From assembly GCA_017412055.1 (NCBI GenBank), contig JAFQOW010000009.1, positions 1 through 64,000 of the forward strand: DNA of 64,000 nucleotides, given 5' to 3'. Positions 1-10,149 of this stretch are shown here, one piece after another (the first letter of the stretch is position 1; every line of letters begins with the position of its first letter). Both the position numbers and the translations under genes were made by a program. The stretch is from Lachnospiraceae bacterium. Its GTDB lineage: Bacteria > Bacillota > Clostridia > Lachnospirales > Lachnospiraceae. Below the pieces are notes generated by a model that searched no databases, was not told where the DNA came from, and saw only the letters and a program-made list of their open reading frames with translations.

Positions 1-104
1 AAGAAAGCTGTTACAACTCCTCCTCCCGTGCTTTGTAGTGTAGCTTTTTGTAAACTATTTTAAAGCACAACTTAGAGAGTTGAAACACTTTCATTACTAT
101 TTGT

Positions 105-124
105 GCCGCCAGCCGAAGGCGGCG
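105..124. repeat. GC-rich inverted repeat upstream of kinase gene
   Basis: Arms GCCGCC (105-110) and GGCGGC (119-124) enclose AGCCGAA. The patch is GC-rich in an AT-rich setting and lies just before the kinase start. A related AAGCC-GAA-GGCTT hairpin lies upstream of argC. Bases 1-104 hold nothing else I recognise; an open frame from 1 to 63 ends in TAA and resembles no known protein end. Confidence 0.4.
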
Positions 125-138
125 GAATGGAGATTAAT

Positions 139-1875
139 ATGAAGAAGAAGTACCGTAGGTTGAAGATTAAACTAATCTTAATGTTTGTGGTTCTTTATTT
201 ATTAGCGTGTGGAGTGTTAGTATATAAGGAAGCAAATGTGGTAATGACAGAAAATATTAGACAGATTTATGCTTATGGAGACGTTTCACTTCCATTAAGG
301 ATGAATGATTATGAAAGTGAAACAGAGTTTATAAAGGAAGCGTATAATTCCTATTATGAAAATGCAGGCACTATATCTGATATAGGTTTTTATAGTATGC
401 TAGTAGACTGTGAAAATGAGGAAAAGCTTATAGAGTTTCAGAATTTTATTATTATTAATAAGCTGGATTCTTTAAAAGAAGATATAGTAGATACTAGAAT
501 ATTATTACTTAATGATGAATTTGGTTATCTTGATGAATCGCAATATGGTGAAGTGGATGGAGAGCCTAGTGGTAATGAAAAATGGCATTTTATACATAAT
601 TTTCAGGATGAATTAGATATTCAAGGAACATGTGATGATATATATGTATATGCGGATGAAATACGTTGGAAAAAAACTTATGATGAAGAATGGCAGATTT
701 ATAAACCAGATAATAAATATTCTAATATTCAAAAGTATGGTGAAGAAATAGATTTTAAAGAGTGGGTTGGAAATACTGTATTTAACAGAGAGAATTTTGA
801 CGAGGCTACATATTTTATATATCTTAAATCACAATATGCTGAATATGGTGATAGTGAATTAAATAAAAAGTTAAATGAAGAAGCAAAGGAAATATGTACA
901 AAGATATATCAAAGACTTGTTAACGGAGAAAATATATATGATAATCAGTATCATGACCAGTTATTTACATGTTATGTGGGCGGCACTGGATATATAAATG
1001 AAAATTTAGTTATGCCGTATGTATATGTATTTCATCCTATAAGCATAGCTATTAGTCAGTTAAGCAATATATTGATATGTGCGACAATAATTGTTATTAT
1101 TATGATAATTACGATTCATTGTGTAATCAATAAAATGCATAAGCAGCATGAAGCTTATGAAAATAATCGACGTTCACTTACTAGAGGTATAGCCCACGAG
1201 CTTAAGACACCTTTAGCGATAACAAAGGGTTATGTGGAAAACTGGGAATATATTGATGAAAATGACAGACATAAAACAGCGGAAATTATGATAGAAGAAA
1301 TAGACCATATGAATAAGATGGTTACAGACTTATTAGAGTTATCCCATTTGGAGGCAAATGTTAAGAAGATGAATCCAGAGAGCGTTGACATATGTCAGCT
1401 GACGGAAAGTGTTCTAAAAAGAATGGGATTATTAATCGAAGAACGTAAGTTACAGGTCACACTAAATATTTATGTAGAAAATGCAAATGAACATAAAATA
1501 AATGAGATAAATTCAAATAAAAAAGAATATTTAGTCGAGGCTGATTTAGAGATGCTGCGAACTGTTCTAGTTAATTTTGTATCAAATGCTATCAAATACG
1601 CAAACAAAAATATAAATATCTCAATATCTGAAAAGGGTAAAAGAGTACGCTTTGAGATAGCTAATGATGGTAAGGAAATAGGTTTAGATAGTATAAAGAA
1701 TATTTGGAACGAATTTTACAGAACTGAAGATGCAGAGAATAGCCGTACAGAAGGTACAGGATTAGGACTTGCTATAACAAAAAGAATTCTTGAACTACAT
1801 AATGCCAAGTATGGATGTAAAAGAAACTTGGGCTACAATATCTTTTGGTTTGAGATGAAGCTGGATAATAAATAA
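139..1875 (+). CDS. sensor histidine kinase, two-transmembrane type
   Basis: Membrane sensor kinase of 578 residues. The first transmembrane helix lies near residues 8-28, an extracellular sensor region of about 270 residues follows, and a second helix lies near 305-330. The HisKA H-box reads AHELKTPLA with the phosphoacceptor at H353. The HATPase domain shows an N-box (NFVSNAIKYAN, about 478) and a G2 box (GTGLGLA, about 540); the G1 box is NDGKEIG rather than DxGxG. ATG 139 was chosen because GGAG at 129-132 sits six bases upstream; GTG 103 and ATG 127 are in frame but less well placed. Its response regulator is presumably left of the window. The stimulus is unknown. A strong terminator follows. 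Confidence 0.88.
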   Translation: MKKKYRRLKIKLILMFVVLYLLACGVLVYKEANVVMTENIRQIYAYGDVSLPLRMNDYESETEFIKEAYNSYYENAGTISDIGFYSMLVDCENEEKLIEFQNFIIINKLDSLKEDIVDTRILLLNDEFGYLDESQYGEVDGEPSGNEKWHFIHNFQDELDIQGTCDDIYVYADEIRWKKTYDEEWQIYKPDNKYSNIQKYGEEIDFKEWVGNTVFNRENFDEATYFIYLKSQYAEYGDSELNKKLNEEAKEICTKIYQRLVNGENIYDNQYHDQLFTCYVGGTGYINENLVMPYVYVFHPISIAISQLSNILICATIIVIIMIITIHCVINKMHKQHEAYENNRRSLTRGIAHELKTPLAITKGYVENWEYIDENDRHKTAEIMIEEIDHMNKMVTDLLELSHLEANVKKMNPESVDICQLTESVLKRMGLLIEERKLQVTLNIYVENANEHKINEINSNKKEYLVEADLEMLRTVLVNFVSNAIKYANKNINISISEKGKRVRFEIANDGKEIGLDSIKNIWNEFYRTEDAENSRTEGTGLGLAITKRILELHNAKYGCKRNLGYNIFWFEMKLDNK

Positions 1876-1879
1876 AGCA

Positions 1880-1916
1880 AAAATACCATTTCATTAATTG
1901 ATGAAATGGTATTTTT
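1880..1916 (+). terminator. intrinsic terminator after kinase
   Basis: Arms AAAATACCATTTCAT and ATGAAATGGTATTTTT form a long stem with a 6-base loop, ending in a T-run. Confidence 0.85.
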
Positions 1917-1939
1917 ATAAATTTAATAAATCATATCAC

Positions 1940-1968
1940 TTTACTTTTGTAAAGAAATATAGTATAAC
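1940..1968 (+). promoter_or_regulatory. probable sigma-A promoter of serA
   Basis: TTTACT, a 17-base spacer, then TATAAC. It leaves a leader of about 80 bases before serA, with a weak CAGAC/GTCTG inverted repeat (about 1984-2009) of unknown meaning. Confidence 0.45.
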
Positions 1969-2054
1969 ATAGAAGTAACGTTGCAGACACTCGATAATTT
2001 CTCGTCTGTAATATACATATAAATGATAATATCTAAACAAGGAGGACAATTAAG

Positions 2055-3218
2055 ATGGTTAAGGTTAATTGTTTAAATCCTATCGCGAAGGTAGGTATGA
2101 ATTTGTTACCAGCTACATTTGGTACAACAGATAATTTTGCAGAGGCAGAGGCAGTACTTGTTAGAAGTGCAGCTATGCATGAGTTAGAGCTTTCTGATAG
2201 CTTGCTTGCAGTAGCTAGAGCTGGTGCAGGTGTAAACAATATTCCACTTGATAAGTGTGCAGATAAGGGTATTGTAGTATTCAATACACCAGGTGCTAAC
2301 GCTAACGGTGTTAAGGAAATGGTAGTTGCAGGTATGTTGCTTGCAGCAAGAGATATCAGAGGCGGTATGCAGTGGGTTGCAGACAACAAGGCTGATGAAA
2401 ATATAGGAAAGACAATGGAGAAGGCTAAGAATGCATTTGCAGGTACAGAGATTAAGGGCAAGAAGCTCGGTGTTATCGGTCTTGGTGCAATCGGTGTATT
2501 AGTTGCTAATGCTGCAGTAGCTCTTGGTATGGAAGTATATGGTTGTGACCCATATCTTTCAGTAAAGAACGCTCTTAACCTTTCAAGAAGCGTTACATTA
2601 GTAAAGTCAAATTCAGAGATTTATGAGGCATGTGATTATATCTCGGTTCACGTTCCTCTTCTTAATGATACAAAGGGAATGATTAATAAGGCATCTCTTT
2701 CTATGATGAAGGATGGCGTGGTAATTCTTAACTTCGCAAGAGACCTTCTTGTAAATGATGATGATATGCAGGAAGCTTTAGAATCAGGAAAGGTTGCTAA
2801 GTATGTAACAGATTTCCCTAATGCTAAGACAGCTAATATGGATGGCGTTATCGCATTCCCACATCTTGGTGCATCTACAGCTGAGTCAGAAGATAACTGT
2901 GCAGTTATGGCAGTTAATCAGCTTGTTGATTATATTGAGAATGGTAATATCACAAATTCAGTAAACTATCCAGCATGTGATATGGGTGTATGTACAAAGG
3001 AAGGACGTATCTGTATCAATCATAAGAACATTCCTAACATGATTAGCCAGATTACAGGTGCTTGTTCAGCAGACCATATCAATATTCATGAGATGGTTAA
3101 TAAGTCTAAGGGTGACTATTCATACACAATGCTTGATCTTGACTCAAAGGTTACAGATGCAGTGGTTAAGCATCTTGAAAGTATAGATGGAGTTATTAAG
3201 GTTAGAGTTATTAAATAA
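2055..3218 (+). CDS. serA: D-3-phosphoglycerate dehydrogenase
   Basis: Oxidises 3-phosphoglycerate to 3-phosphohydroxypyruvate with NAD+, the first step of serine synthesis in the cytoplasm. The 387 residues carry a D-2-hydroxyacid dehydrogenase fold with Rossmann motif GLGAIG near 142-147. The catalytic His lies in FPHLGAST (about H270). A short C-terminal ACT-like domain (about 318-387, with NIPNMISQITG) probably gives allosteric control. This is the compact SerA type common in Clostridia. AAGGAGGAC lies about eight bases before the ATG. It appears monocistronic; serC is not in the window. Confidence 0.93.
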   Translation: MVKVNCLNPIAKVGMNLLPATFGTTDNFAEAEAVLVRSAAMHELELSDSLLAVARAGAGVNNIPLDKCADKGIVVFNTPGANANGVKEMVVAGMLLAARDIRGGMQWVADNKADENIGKTMEKAKNAFAGTEIKGKKLGVIGLGAIGVLVANAAVALGMEVYGCDPYLSVKNALNLSRSVTLVKSNSEIYEACDYISVHVPLLNDTKGMINKASLSMMKDGVVILNFARDLLVNDDDMQEALESGKVAKYVTDFPNAKTANMDGVIAFPHLGASTAESEDNCAVMAVNQLVDYIENGNITNSVNYPACDMGVCTKEGRICINHKNIPNMISQITGACSADHINIHEMVNKSKGDYSYTMLDLDSKVTDAVVKHLESIDGVIKVRVIK

Positions 3219-3258
3219 TATAGCATAAAGAATATATATTGAATTAATAATCAAAAAT

Positions 3259-3328
3259 ATCCGCGAGATTATACGTAAAAAATGATTGGGTTAAATCTAA
3301 GATATATTTTATGCATATCCTCGCGGAT
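3259..3328. terminator. inverted repeat between convergent genes
   Basis: Arms ATCCGCGAG (3259-3267) and CTCGCGGAT (3320-3328) with a 52-base interior, followed by T-rich sequence. It probably ends serA and may act in both directions, since the next gene is convergent. Confidence 0.55.
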
Positions 3329-3410
3329 TTTATATTTAAGTTGCTTATTTATGATGTTTGATTGTGTTAATAAATAATCTTATAAATTATATTGATTATT
3401 TATTAATAAA

Positions 3411-3917
3411 TTAATTTGTTTGCTCGTCGGCAGGTACGTGAGCAATCTTATTATCTATCATAGCTTGCTCTATCCAAAGTTTAAGAGAACTGACAGTTTC
3501 AGAAATCTCTGATAAATGTGAATTAATTCTTTGAAAATCTTTTATCTCATCAGCAGAAATGATACCATCAACAGTGATTTCGATAAAACGATTTTTTTCC
3601 TTATCAAGAGAATTAAGTGTAGCTAGCACTTCAAGGGTAATTTGAGATAAATCCTTTACCTTGATTTCTGGAATATGCTTCTGACCTATAGGACATTCGT
3701 GCGAGCAGTAATAATTACATAAGGTTGGCTTTTTATAGCAATCAGCCATAGCAAGAATCTCATCTGGGTGAGGCATAGTTTTTTCATTCTCTATTTTTTC
3801 GATTCTGTCAGCAGAAATAAAGCCAAGTGCTTCAGCAGCGGCATCGCGTGTGAGAGCTACATCTTCACGGCTAAGCTGGTATATGTTTTTATTTTCTTTA
3901 GTGGATTTTCTTCCCAT
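3411..3917 (-). CDS. XRE-like helix-turn-helix protein with CxxxCP motif
   Basis: A 168-residue protein. Residues 1-65 look like a divergent XRE-type helix-turn-helix (SREDVALTRDAAAEALGFIS, then RIEKIENEKTMPHPDEILAMADCY). Next comes a conserved-looking Cys cluster (LCNYYCSHECPIG, about 87-99). The second half (about 108-160) is helical and coiled-coil-like. The cysteines suggest metal or redox sensing, but that is inference; no ligand is known. It reads toward serA and is separated from the next rightward gene by 376 bases. The target is not evident. Confidence 0.72.
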   Translation of the reverse strand: MGRKSTKENKNIYQLSREDVALTRDAAAEALGFISADRIEKIENEKTMPHPDEILAMADCYKKPTLCNYYCSHECPIGQKHIPEIKVKDLSQITLEVLATLNSLDKEKNRFIEITVDGIISADEIKDFQRINSHLSEISETVSSLKLWIEQAMIDNKIAHVPADEQTN

Positions 3918-4088
3918 TTTCCTTCTCCCATGTATAAATATTCATAGAAGATCTTATAAACTATTTCTGTCCAATTTGCAAAATAGATATGTTTAATTCG
4001 CTATTTATTACCTTTATTAGAAAGAATATCTAATATATAATCACATTAAGTTGATAACAGCTTAAATAATTTTTAGGAGGAAAAGGGA

Positions 4089-4115
4089 ATGAAAAGGGCA
4101 TTAATAGTTAGATAG
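4089..4115 (+). other. possible 8-codon mini-ORF with perfect ribosome-binding site
   Basis: AGGAGG at 4075-4080 lies eight bases before an ATG that opens only MKRALIVR and then TAG. It could be a leader peptide or a decayed gene start. AAAAGGGAAT recurs just before and after it. The rest of the 3918-4293 gap holds this and the promoter below. Confidence 0.25.
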
Positions 4116-4219
4116 CTTACAGGGTTAAAAAGGGAAAAGGGAATACTTAATGGACGGAATAACAAAATACATAATTATTACATATGATTTTCGGGCAATT
4201 TATCAATGTAATAATTTAC

Positions 4220-4248
4220 TTGCATAAAGAAAATGTAAGTAGTATAAT
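4220..4248 (+). promoter_or_regulatory. sigma-A promoter of lipoprotein gene
   Basis: TTGCAT (4220-4225), 17-base spacer, TATAAT (4243-4248), 45 bases before the lipoprotein ATG. Confidence 0.75.
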
Positions 4249-4293
4249 GACGAATGTGTGTATGCACAAAAAAACAAAGGCAGGTAAAAAGAT

Positions 4294-5070
4294 ATGAAAA
4301 TTAAGAAATTAGTAGCATTAGCATTAGCTAGCACAATGGTATTTAGTACGGCAGCATGTGGTGGAAGTAAGGATGATAAGAAGTCAGCTTCTAAAGCAAA
4401 TGACGTATCTGCAGCTACTGTAGTTGAAGCGTTTGGTGAATTTTTTACAGAGCAGGATAGCAATTATACATATGATTCTATTATGGCTATGAAGATGGAA
4501 GGTATGGGTGAGAGTGTAACTGTTGAAACAAAAAGCACATCTGCTTCATATGACGGTGTCACATACACAAAGACAACAACTAAAAATATAATGCCAGATG
4601 CAACTGAAGAAGTAGTAGAGGAGTCTTATGATATAACAAAGGAAGATGGTTCATTTGTTTCGGCTACAAAGACATCAGAGGATGAAGAATGGGATGTAGT
4701 AGAATATGAGTCAGATGATGAGGATTCAGAAGAAATCCCTGAGCTTGATGTAGAAGCTCTTAAGAAATCCGCAAAGATTGAGTATAAGGGTGATGATGCA
4801 ATAGTAACAATGGAGATTTCAGCTGACCAGGTTGGAATGGGTACAGATGAACTTATGGGTGATATGGATGGATTTAGTGTAAAGACTATTATTACATATA
4901 ACTCAAAGAATAAAGCTATTGCAAATGTAGAGTTTGTATTTGATTTAGAATCTCTTAATGAAGTATTTGGCGCATTAGGTCTTAAGTTTTCAGAGTGTTC
5001 AATGAAGTTGGAAAACATTAAGAAGACAGAAAAGGCAATTGAAATTCCAGCTGAAATTGAATTAGACTAA
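4294..5070 (+). CDS. surface lipoprotein of unknown function
   Basis: A 258-residue exported lipoprotein. The signal peptide (MKIKKLVALALASTMVFSTA) ends in a lipobox-like STAAC with the lipidated Cys at about 22, followed by a charged Gly/Ser/Lys linker. The mature part is acidic and beta-rich with no enzyme motif I recognise. It resembles a family of Clostridial DUF-type lipoproteins that may bind substrates or sit in the envelope. A promoter lies upstream and a terminator downstream, so it is monocistronic. Function unknown. Confidence 0.8.
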   Translation: MKIKKLVALALASTMVFSTAACGGSKDDKKSASKANDVSAATVVEAFGEFFTEQDSNYTYDSIMAMKMEGMGESVTVETKSTSASYDGVTYTKTTTKNIMPDATEEVVEESYDITKEDGSFVSATKTSEDEEWDVVEYESDDEDSEEIPELDVEALKKSAKIEYKGDDAIVTMEISADQVGMGTDELMGDMDGFSVKTIITYNSKNKAIANVEFVFDLESLNEVFGALGLKFSECSMKLENIKKTEKAIEIPAEIELD

Positions 5071-5120
5071 TTAAATATATACAATTTCCTATTTATTAAT
5101 ATTTAAAGCTTGATTTGAAT

Positions 5121-5168
5121 CGGCCACCAAAGGTTAGAGAAAAACTAACTAATGGTGGTCGTTTTTTT
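5121..5168 (+). terminator. intrinsic terminator after lipoprotein
   Basis: Arms CGGCCACCA...GTTAG and CTAAC...TGGTGGTCG, then seven T. Confidence 0.85.
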
Positions 5169-5251
5169 GAATTGCTTAGTAGCTTCATTTTTGATTAATA
5201 ATAGTTCTCTTTCTATTAATATTAAAGTTGTATATAAATATTAAAGTTTCA

Positions 5252-5280
5252 TTGATAAATACCAGATAATATGATAAAAT
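5252..5280 (+). promoter_or_regulatory. sigma-A promoter of the GtrA operon
   Basis: TTGATA, 17-base spacer, TAAAAT; 33 bases before the GtrA-like start. Confidence 0.7.
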
Positions 5281-5313
5281 TAAGTATTGTGATTAATACA
5301 AGGAAGAGTAAAA

Positions 5314-5757
5314 ATGAACAGTTTAATTAACAAAAAAACATTTTATGAAATGTTTAGATACGTCATCGTAGGAGGTATATCAGCAGTTGTTGATATTCTG
5401 GGATTAACCTTCTTCGTGGAAGTTATTTTTAATAGTGATAAGAAGCCCGTAAATATGGCTATAGCTACTGCGGCGGGATTTATATTAGGACTGATATGTA
5501 ACTATATTTTATCTATGATGTTTGTATTTACAAATGATTCTCAAAAGGAGCAGAATAAGAAAAAAACACAGACATTTACCATATTTGCATTAGTTGGAGT
5601 AGTGGGACTTGTTTTGACAGAGGTACTTATGTATGTAGGAATGCTTATTTGTTCAAAGGAAGGCTTTTGGTATGTGATATTATCCTGCTTTATTAAAGGT
5701 ATAGTTCTTATATGGAATTATGTAGGCAGGAAGATATTTGTATACAAAGGAAAATAG
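5314..5757 (+). CDS. GtrA-like family membrane protein
   Basis: A 147-residue protein with four predicted transmembrane helices (about 13-35, 45-70, 88-110, 118-140) and the family feature [18 protein letters not shown] at the N-terminus. GtrA-like proteins are associated with flipping or handling polyprenyl-linked sugars for cell-surface glycans. It is the first gene of a three-gene operon with an FAD-dependent oxidoreductase and a large polytopic membrane protein. Together these suggest surface polysaccharide or glycolipid assembly, by inference from family and context. Confidence 0.85.
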   Translation: MNSLINKKTFYEMFRYVIVGGISAVVDILGLTFFVEVIFNSDKKPVNMAIATAAGFILGLICNYILSMMFVFTNDSQKEQNKKKTQTFTIFALVGVVGLVLTEVLMYVGMLICSKEGFWYVILSCFIKGIVLIWNYVGRKIFVYKGK

Positions 5758-5789
5758 AAAGCAAAAGAAATGGAATTGGGGAAAACAAG

Positions 5790-7361
5790 ATGAGTGAAAG
5801 TAGTAAAACAGCAATAATTATTGGAGCAGGTCCAGCGGGCCTTACGGCGGCATATTATCTTCTTAAGGAGACTGATATTAAGCCGATTATTTTAGAAGAA
5901 AGTGAATACATAGGTGGTATATCAAGAACTGCCAAGCATAATGGTAATAGAATAGATATAGGTGGTCATAGATTTTTTTCAAAGTCAGATGAGGTAAATA
6001 GATTATGGCAGGAACTTATGCCGGTGCAGGGCAAGCCTTCTATAGATGATTTGATATTGGGAGTAGAGAAAGAATTATCGGCTAATGGTCCAGACCCAGA
6101 AGTAGATGATAAGGTTTTCCTTGTTAGAAATAGAATTTCAAGAATATTTTTCTTAAGAAAATTTTTTGATTATCCTATTAAAATTAAGTGGGCGACATTT
6201 AAGAATATGGGCTTGAAGCGTACTATTAAGGCAGGCTTTGGATATGTAAAAAGTAGCTTTGTAAAGCTTCCAGAAGACAATTTGGCGAATTTCTATATTA
6301 ATCGTTTTGGTAAGCCTTTATATGAAATGTTTTTTGAGGACTACACAGAGAAGCTTTGGGGCGTTAATCCTAAATATTTATCAGCTGACTGGGGTGCTCA
6401 GAGAGTGAAGGGCTTATCATTGTGGAAGGCACTTACAAGTGCTATTACAAAGCCATTTAAATCAGGTAAAAATGTGGAAACTTCACTTATAGAGAGCTAT
6501 CATTATCCTAAGTTTGGACCAGGACAGTTGTGGGAAACACTTGCATTGAAGGTGACTAGCATGGGCGGAGAGCTTAAGATGAATTGCAAGGTGGAATCAT
6601 TTGAGTTAGATGCAGAGAGCAAAAATATAAGTAAGTTAATATGTAAGAGTGAAAATGGAGTGGAAGAATATAGGGGAGATTACATATTCTCTTCAATGCC
6701 TGTAAAGGATTTGGTGGTAGGTCTTGGGGAAAATGTTCCCGTGGATGTAAAGGATGTGGCGACAAAGCTTCCATATAGAGATTTCATAACTGTAGGACTT
6801 TTAGTGGAGTCTATGAAGCTTAAGAATAATACAAAAGTTAAAACTCTTACCGGTGACGTTCCAGATTGTTGGATATATGTTCAGGAAAGAGATGTAAAGA
6901 TAGGAAGATTACAGCTATTTAATAACTGGTCACCATATATGGTATGTGACCCTAAGAAATATATGTGGATAGGACTTGAATATTTCTGTAATGAAGGCGA
7001 TGAAATGTGGAATATGAGTGATGATGAATTTATCAAATTTGCCATTTCAGAGCTTGAGAAGATAGATGTATTAGAGAAGAATGTGGTAAAGGATAGTGTT
7101 CGAATTAAGGTAAAGAAAGCTTATCCAGCATATTTCGGTGCATATACTGAGTTTGATAAGGTTAGAGCATACCTTGATACTATACCTAATTTATTTTGTA
7201 TAGGACGAAATGGTCAGCATCGTTACAATAATATGGACCACTCTATGATGACAGCTTATGAAGCTGTTAATGTAGTTAAAAATGGTGGCGTTGATAAGAC
7301 CGCTGTATGGAATGTCAATACAGAAAAAGAGTATCACGAGGTAAAGAGTGATGAAAAATAG
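5790..7361 (+). CDS. FAD/NAD(P)-binding amine-oxidase-like oxidoreductase
   Basis: A 523-residue flavoprotein. The N-terminus carries a dinucleotide-binding motif, [15 protein letters not shown] (about 9-23), then an acidic strand end (IILEES) and GGISRT. The remainder resembles the UDP-galactopyranose mutase / protoporphyrinogen oxidase-like group ([31 protein letters not shown] near the C-terminus, typical of the FAD-closing motif). ATG 5790 starts the Rossmann fold properly; a 26-codon upstream extension is out of character. Next to GtrA and a GT-C-like protein, it probably modifies a sugar or lipid carrier for surface glycans. The substrate is unknown. Confidence 0.82.
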   Translation: MSESSKTAIIIGAGPAGLTAAYYLLKETDIKPIILEESEYIGGISRTAKHNGNRIDIGGHRFFSKSDEVNRLWQELMPVQGKPSIDDLILGVEKELSANGPDPEVDDKVFLVRNRISRIFFLRKFFDYPIKIKWATFKNMGLKRTIKAGFGYVKSSFVKLPEDNLANFYINRFGKPLYEMFFEDYTEKLWGVNPKYLSADWGAQRVKGLSLWKALTSAITKPFKSGKNVETSLIESYHYPKFGPGQLWETLALKVTSMGGELKMNCKVESFELDAESKNISKLICKSENGVEEYRGDYIFSSMPVKDLVVGLGENVPVDVKDVATKLPYRDFITVGLLVESMKLKNNTKVKTLTGDVPDCWIYVQERDVKIGRLQLFNNWSPYMVCDPKKYMWIGLEYFCNEGDEMWNMSDDEFIKFAISELEKIDVLEKNVVKDSVRIKVKKAYPAYFGAYTEFDKVRAYLDTIPNLFCIGRNGQHRYNNMDHSMMTAYEAVNVVKNGGVDKTAVWNVNTEKEYHEVKSDEK

Positions 7362-8835
7362 TTTGAAGTGGTTTAATCCTACCAGAATTACGATTATCTT
7401 GTGTGTAGCCACTATGTTTATATATTGGTTATCTTATATGGGAATGCACAACGTGGATTATCCGTTGCTTAATAAGGTATCGGATTACGACCCATATATT
7501 CAGCAGTTTGACGCCTTTAAGAAAGGGCAGCTTCACTTGGACTGGCAGGTAGATGATAAGCTGGTGGCATTGGATAATCCTTATGACCCGGAAGAGCGAA
7601 AGGGTGTGGATTTTCTTTGGGATAGAGCATATTATGATGGAAAATATTATTCATATTTTGGAATCACACCTATTGTAACAATAATGTATCCATTTTATTT
7701 GTTTAGTGGATTATTATTGGCACCGCTGCTTATACAAATGGTATATATGCTTATATTTGCCATAGTATTTCCAAAGCTTCTTATGCTCCTATTTGATAGA
7801 TATGGCAAAGGCGTTTCACCGGTCATAAAGGTCCTTATAGCCTATACCTCATATTTATCAAGCTTGAACTTATTGTTTGGAAGAGGAAGAAATACGTTTT
7901 ATTATATTGCATGTACAGCAGCTATAGCATTTATAACATGGTTTGCATATTTGTTCTTTAAAGGAGTTTTTGAAGAAGACCATAAGAAAAGGTGCATAAA
8001 TTTTCTGTTTGCAGGATTGATGTTTGCGCTAAGCTTTCATGCAAGGGTAAATACAGCGTTCACAGCAGTATTTTTTATAGTTCCAGTGGTGATTATGAAG
8101 CTTATTATAGGCAAAAAAGATATTAAAAAGAAGCTTATAGAGTTAAGCTGTCTTGGTGCATTTGTATTAGCAGGATTTATTATTTCATTTACTTATAATA
8201 ATGCAAGATTTGACAGCCCATTGGAATTTGGAACAAACTATCAGCTGACAGTTGGAGATACTTCAAAATACAAGCTGGATATAAGTGAATTTGATGATGC
8301 CTTCAAATATTACTACGAAGCAGAGCCTTTGGAAGATTTAAAAGAAGGCAGAATGGTATTTAATGATAAGGAAATAAAAAAGCCGGATAGATATTTATAT
8401 GTGGCAGGCTACGTTGGATTATATTCTATTCCATTTATGATGTTTAGCTTAATGGCAGTAGTGATAGTGGCAATTAAAGAAAAATCATTAGCATACAAGA
8501 TTACATTGACATCAACGGTTATTGGTGGCTTTATAATGGCTTGGATGAATTTCTGTTTAGGTGGTGTAATATTTAGATATCTGGCAGATTTTTCAACAGA
8601 GGTTTCAGTGTGTGCAGCACTGGGTATGCTATTTTTGTTTGAGCAGGGGCAATTTATAGAAAATAAAAAGATTAAAATTATATTAGAAACCTGTCTTGTA
8701 GCATTCTTGTTATATTCAATATATAAAGTATTTGTTATCTTGAGTATAGAAAGTGGAAATTTATTTGATATACGTGAGGATACATTCTTTGCTAAATATT
8801 TGAAGGTAAAGGTAGAATCAGTAGTAGGTAAATAA
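7351..8835 (+). CDS. polytopic membrane protein, GT-C glycosyltransferase-like
   Basis: About 494 residues with roughly ten to twelve hydrophobic helices. After the first helix there is a large extracytoplasmic loop ([20 protein letters not shown]) with acidic residues placed as in GT-C transferases that use polyprenyl-phosphate sugars. It overlaps the oxidoreductase stop by 11 bases, so translation is coupled. GTG 7348 is an alternative start one codon upstream. Role inferred from topology and operon: transfer of a lipid-linked sugar to a surface molecule. No family was assigned with certainty. Confidence 0.7.
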   Translation: MKNSLKWFNPTRITIILCVATMFIYWLSYMGMHNVDYPLLNKVSDYDPYIQQFDAFKKGQLHLDWQVDDKLVALDNPYDPEERKGVDFLWDRAYYDGKYYSYFGITPIVTIMYPFYLFSGLLLAPLLIQMVYMLIFAIVFPKLLMLLFDRYGKGVSPVIKVLIAYTSYLSSLNLLFGRGRNTFYYIACTAAIAFITWFAYLFFKGVFEEDHKKRCINFLFAGLMFALSFHARVNTAFTAVFFIVPVVIMKLIIGKKDIKKKLIELSCLGAFVLAGFIISFTYNNARFDSPLEFGTNYQLTVGDTSKYKLDISEFDDAFKYYYEAEPLEDLKEGRMVFNDKEIKKPDRYLYVAGYVGLYSIPFMMFSLMAVVIVAIKEKSLAYKITLTSTVIGGFIMAWMNFCLGGVIFRYLADFSTEVSVCAALGMLFLFEQGQFIENKKIKIILETCLVAFLLYSIYKVFVILSIESGNLFDIREDTFFAKYLKVKVESVVGK

Positions 8836-8841
8836 AGAATT

Positions 8842-8877
8842 AAAAAGTCGATACTTCAATTAAGTATCGACTTTTTT
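8842..8877. terminator. bidirectional terminator
   Basis: A perfect stem of 15 bp (AAAAAGTCGATACTT and its complement, loop CAATT) with A/T runs on both flanks, between convergent genes. Confidence 0.9.
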
Positions 8878-8925
8878 ATCATAATTGTTTCACAAATGTG
8901 AAGCAATATATAGTTATATGTTAAT

Positions 8926-10116
8926 TTAGTCAGTAAAGTTATCGAAGTAACCCTGTACGAGGATGATAGGAGTTCCCTTATCACCAGAACCGCTTGTAAG
9001 GTCACATAATGAACCGATAAGGTCTGTTAGCTGTCTAGGAGTTGTACCCTGTGAAGCCATATTTCCTACTAAGTTATCATTCTTAGTCTTAATGCTATTT
9101 GAGATAGCATCCTTTAAAGCTTCGCCAGATAAATCCCTGAAATCATTATCAGCAAGATACTTAAGCTTTAACTCGTTTGGTGTACCTACAAGACCACTTG
9201 TAAAAGCAGGAGAAACAACTGGGTCTGCTAATTCCCAAATCTTACCCTGTGGGTCCTTGAAAGCGCCATCGCCGTAAACCATAACTTCTACGTGTTTACC
9301 TGTCTCCGCTAAAATTTTAGCCTGAATAGCTTCAACTAAGTCTGTACACTCCTTAGGGAAGAGCTTTATTGTATCTTCTGTAGATTTATTTGAACCAAGA
9401 AGACCGTACTTAGCATTGTAACCACTACCGTTTACAGAGCTTGTAAGGATATCGTCAAGGCCACATACAACCTTAGCACCAGCAGCCTTTAAAATTCTCT
9501 TAGTTCTAACTCTTGTATGGATATCGCAGTTGATGATGCAATCTGTGTAGTCAAGAATTGTTTTAGCCTGATTAGCAAAGATAACTTCAACCTCAGCGCC
9601 AGCTTCCTTGATAATATTTGAATAATATTCAACATAGTCAACGCCAGTAAACTCATGCTTATTCTCGCCGAATAATTCACGATATCTCTCTAGTGTTAAT
9701 ACATCAGAGTATGGGTTAATTCCTGCATCGTCAAGCTGATCGTATGTTAATATGCTGTTACCAACTTCATCACTAGGGTAGCTAAGCATTAATATAATCT
9801 TTTTAGCGCCCATTGCAATTCCTCTAAGGCAAATTGCAAAACGATTACGAGAAAGTATTGGGAAAATAACACCAACTGTTTCGCCGCCTAATTTCGCTCT
9901 AACATCATCTGCTATGTTCTGTACTGACGCATAATTTCCCTGAGCTCTCGCTACGATAGATTCTGTAATAGCGATAACGTCTCTATCTCTGAGACTAAAG
10001 CCTTCGCTTTTTGCTGCGTCTAACACACTTGTAACAGTGATGTCCACTAAATTGTCGCCCTGTCTGATGATTGGACCACGAATTCCTCTTGAAACTGTAC
10101 CAACTTTTCTTTCCAT
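8926..10116 (-). CDS. CofE-like (F420-0:L-glutamate ligase family) protein
   Basis: A 396-residue protein. The N-terminal half matches the CofE/F420 gamma-glutamyl ligase family: RGPIIRQGDNLVDI, RDVIAITESIVARAQGN (about 44-60), and GVIFPILSRNRFAICLRGIA. In archaea and actinobacteria CofE adds glutamates to coenzyme F420. No other F420 gene is visible here, and Lachnospiraceae are not known F420 users, so the substrate is probably different. Long CofE homologues of this kind are common in anaerobic Firmicutes without an assigned role. AGAAGG precedes the ATG by about nine bases. It is monocistronic and convergent with the preceding operon. Confidence 0.8.
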   Translation of the reverse strand: MERKVGTVSRGIRGPIIRQGDNLVDITVTSVLDAAKSEGFSLRDRDVIAITESIVARAQGNYASVQNIADDVRAKLGGETVGVIFPILSRNRFAICLRGIAMGAKKIILMLSYPSDEVGNSILTYDQLDDAGINPYSDVLTLERYRELFGENKHEFTGVDYVEYYSNIIKEAGAEVEVIFANQAKTILDYTDCIINCDIHTRVRTKRILKAAGAKVVCGLDDILTSSVNGSGYNAKYGLLGSNKSTEDTIKLFPKECTDLVEAIQAKILAETGKHVEVMVYGDGAFKDPQGKIWELADPVVSPAFTSGLVGTPNELKLKYLADNDFRDLSGEALKDAISNSIKTKNDNLVGNMASQGTTPRQLTDLIGSLCDLTSGSGDKGTPIILVQGYFDNFTD

Positions 10117-10149
10117 ATTTTTCTACCTTCTATTCTATATAGATTGTAT

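Noticed and set aside
1-104. End of an upstream response-regulator gene
   Set aside because: The open frame 1-63 does not resemble the end of an OmpR-type protein, and an AGGAGG-like site on the reverse strand has no start codon at a proper distance inside the window.
2033-2461. Reverse-strand frame opposite serA
   Set aside because: Shadow of serA; hydrophobic composition is due to the complementary strand of a conserved gene.
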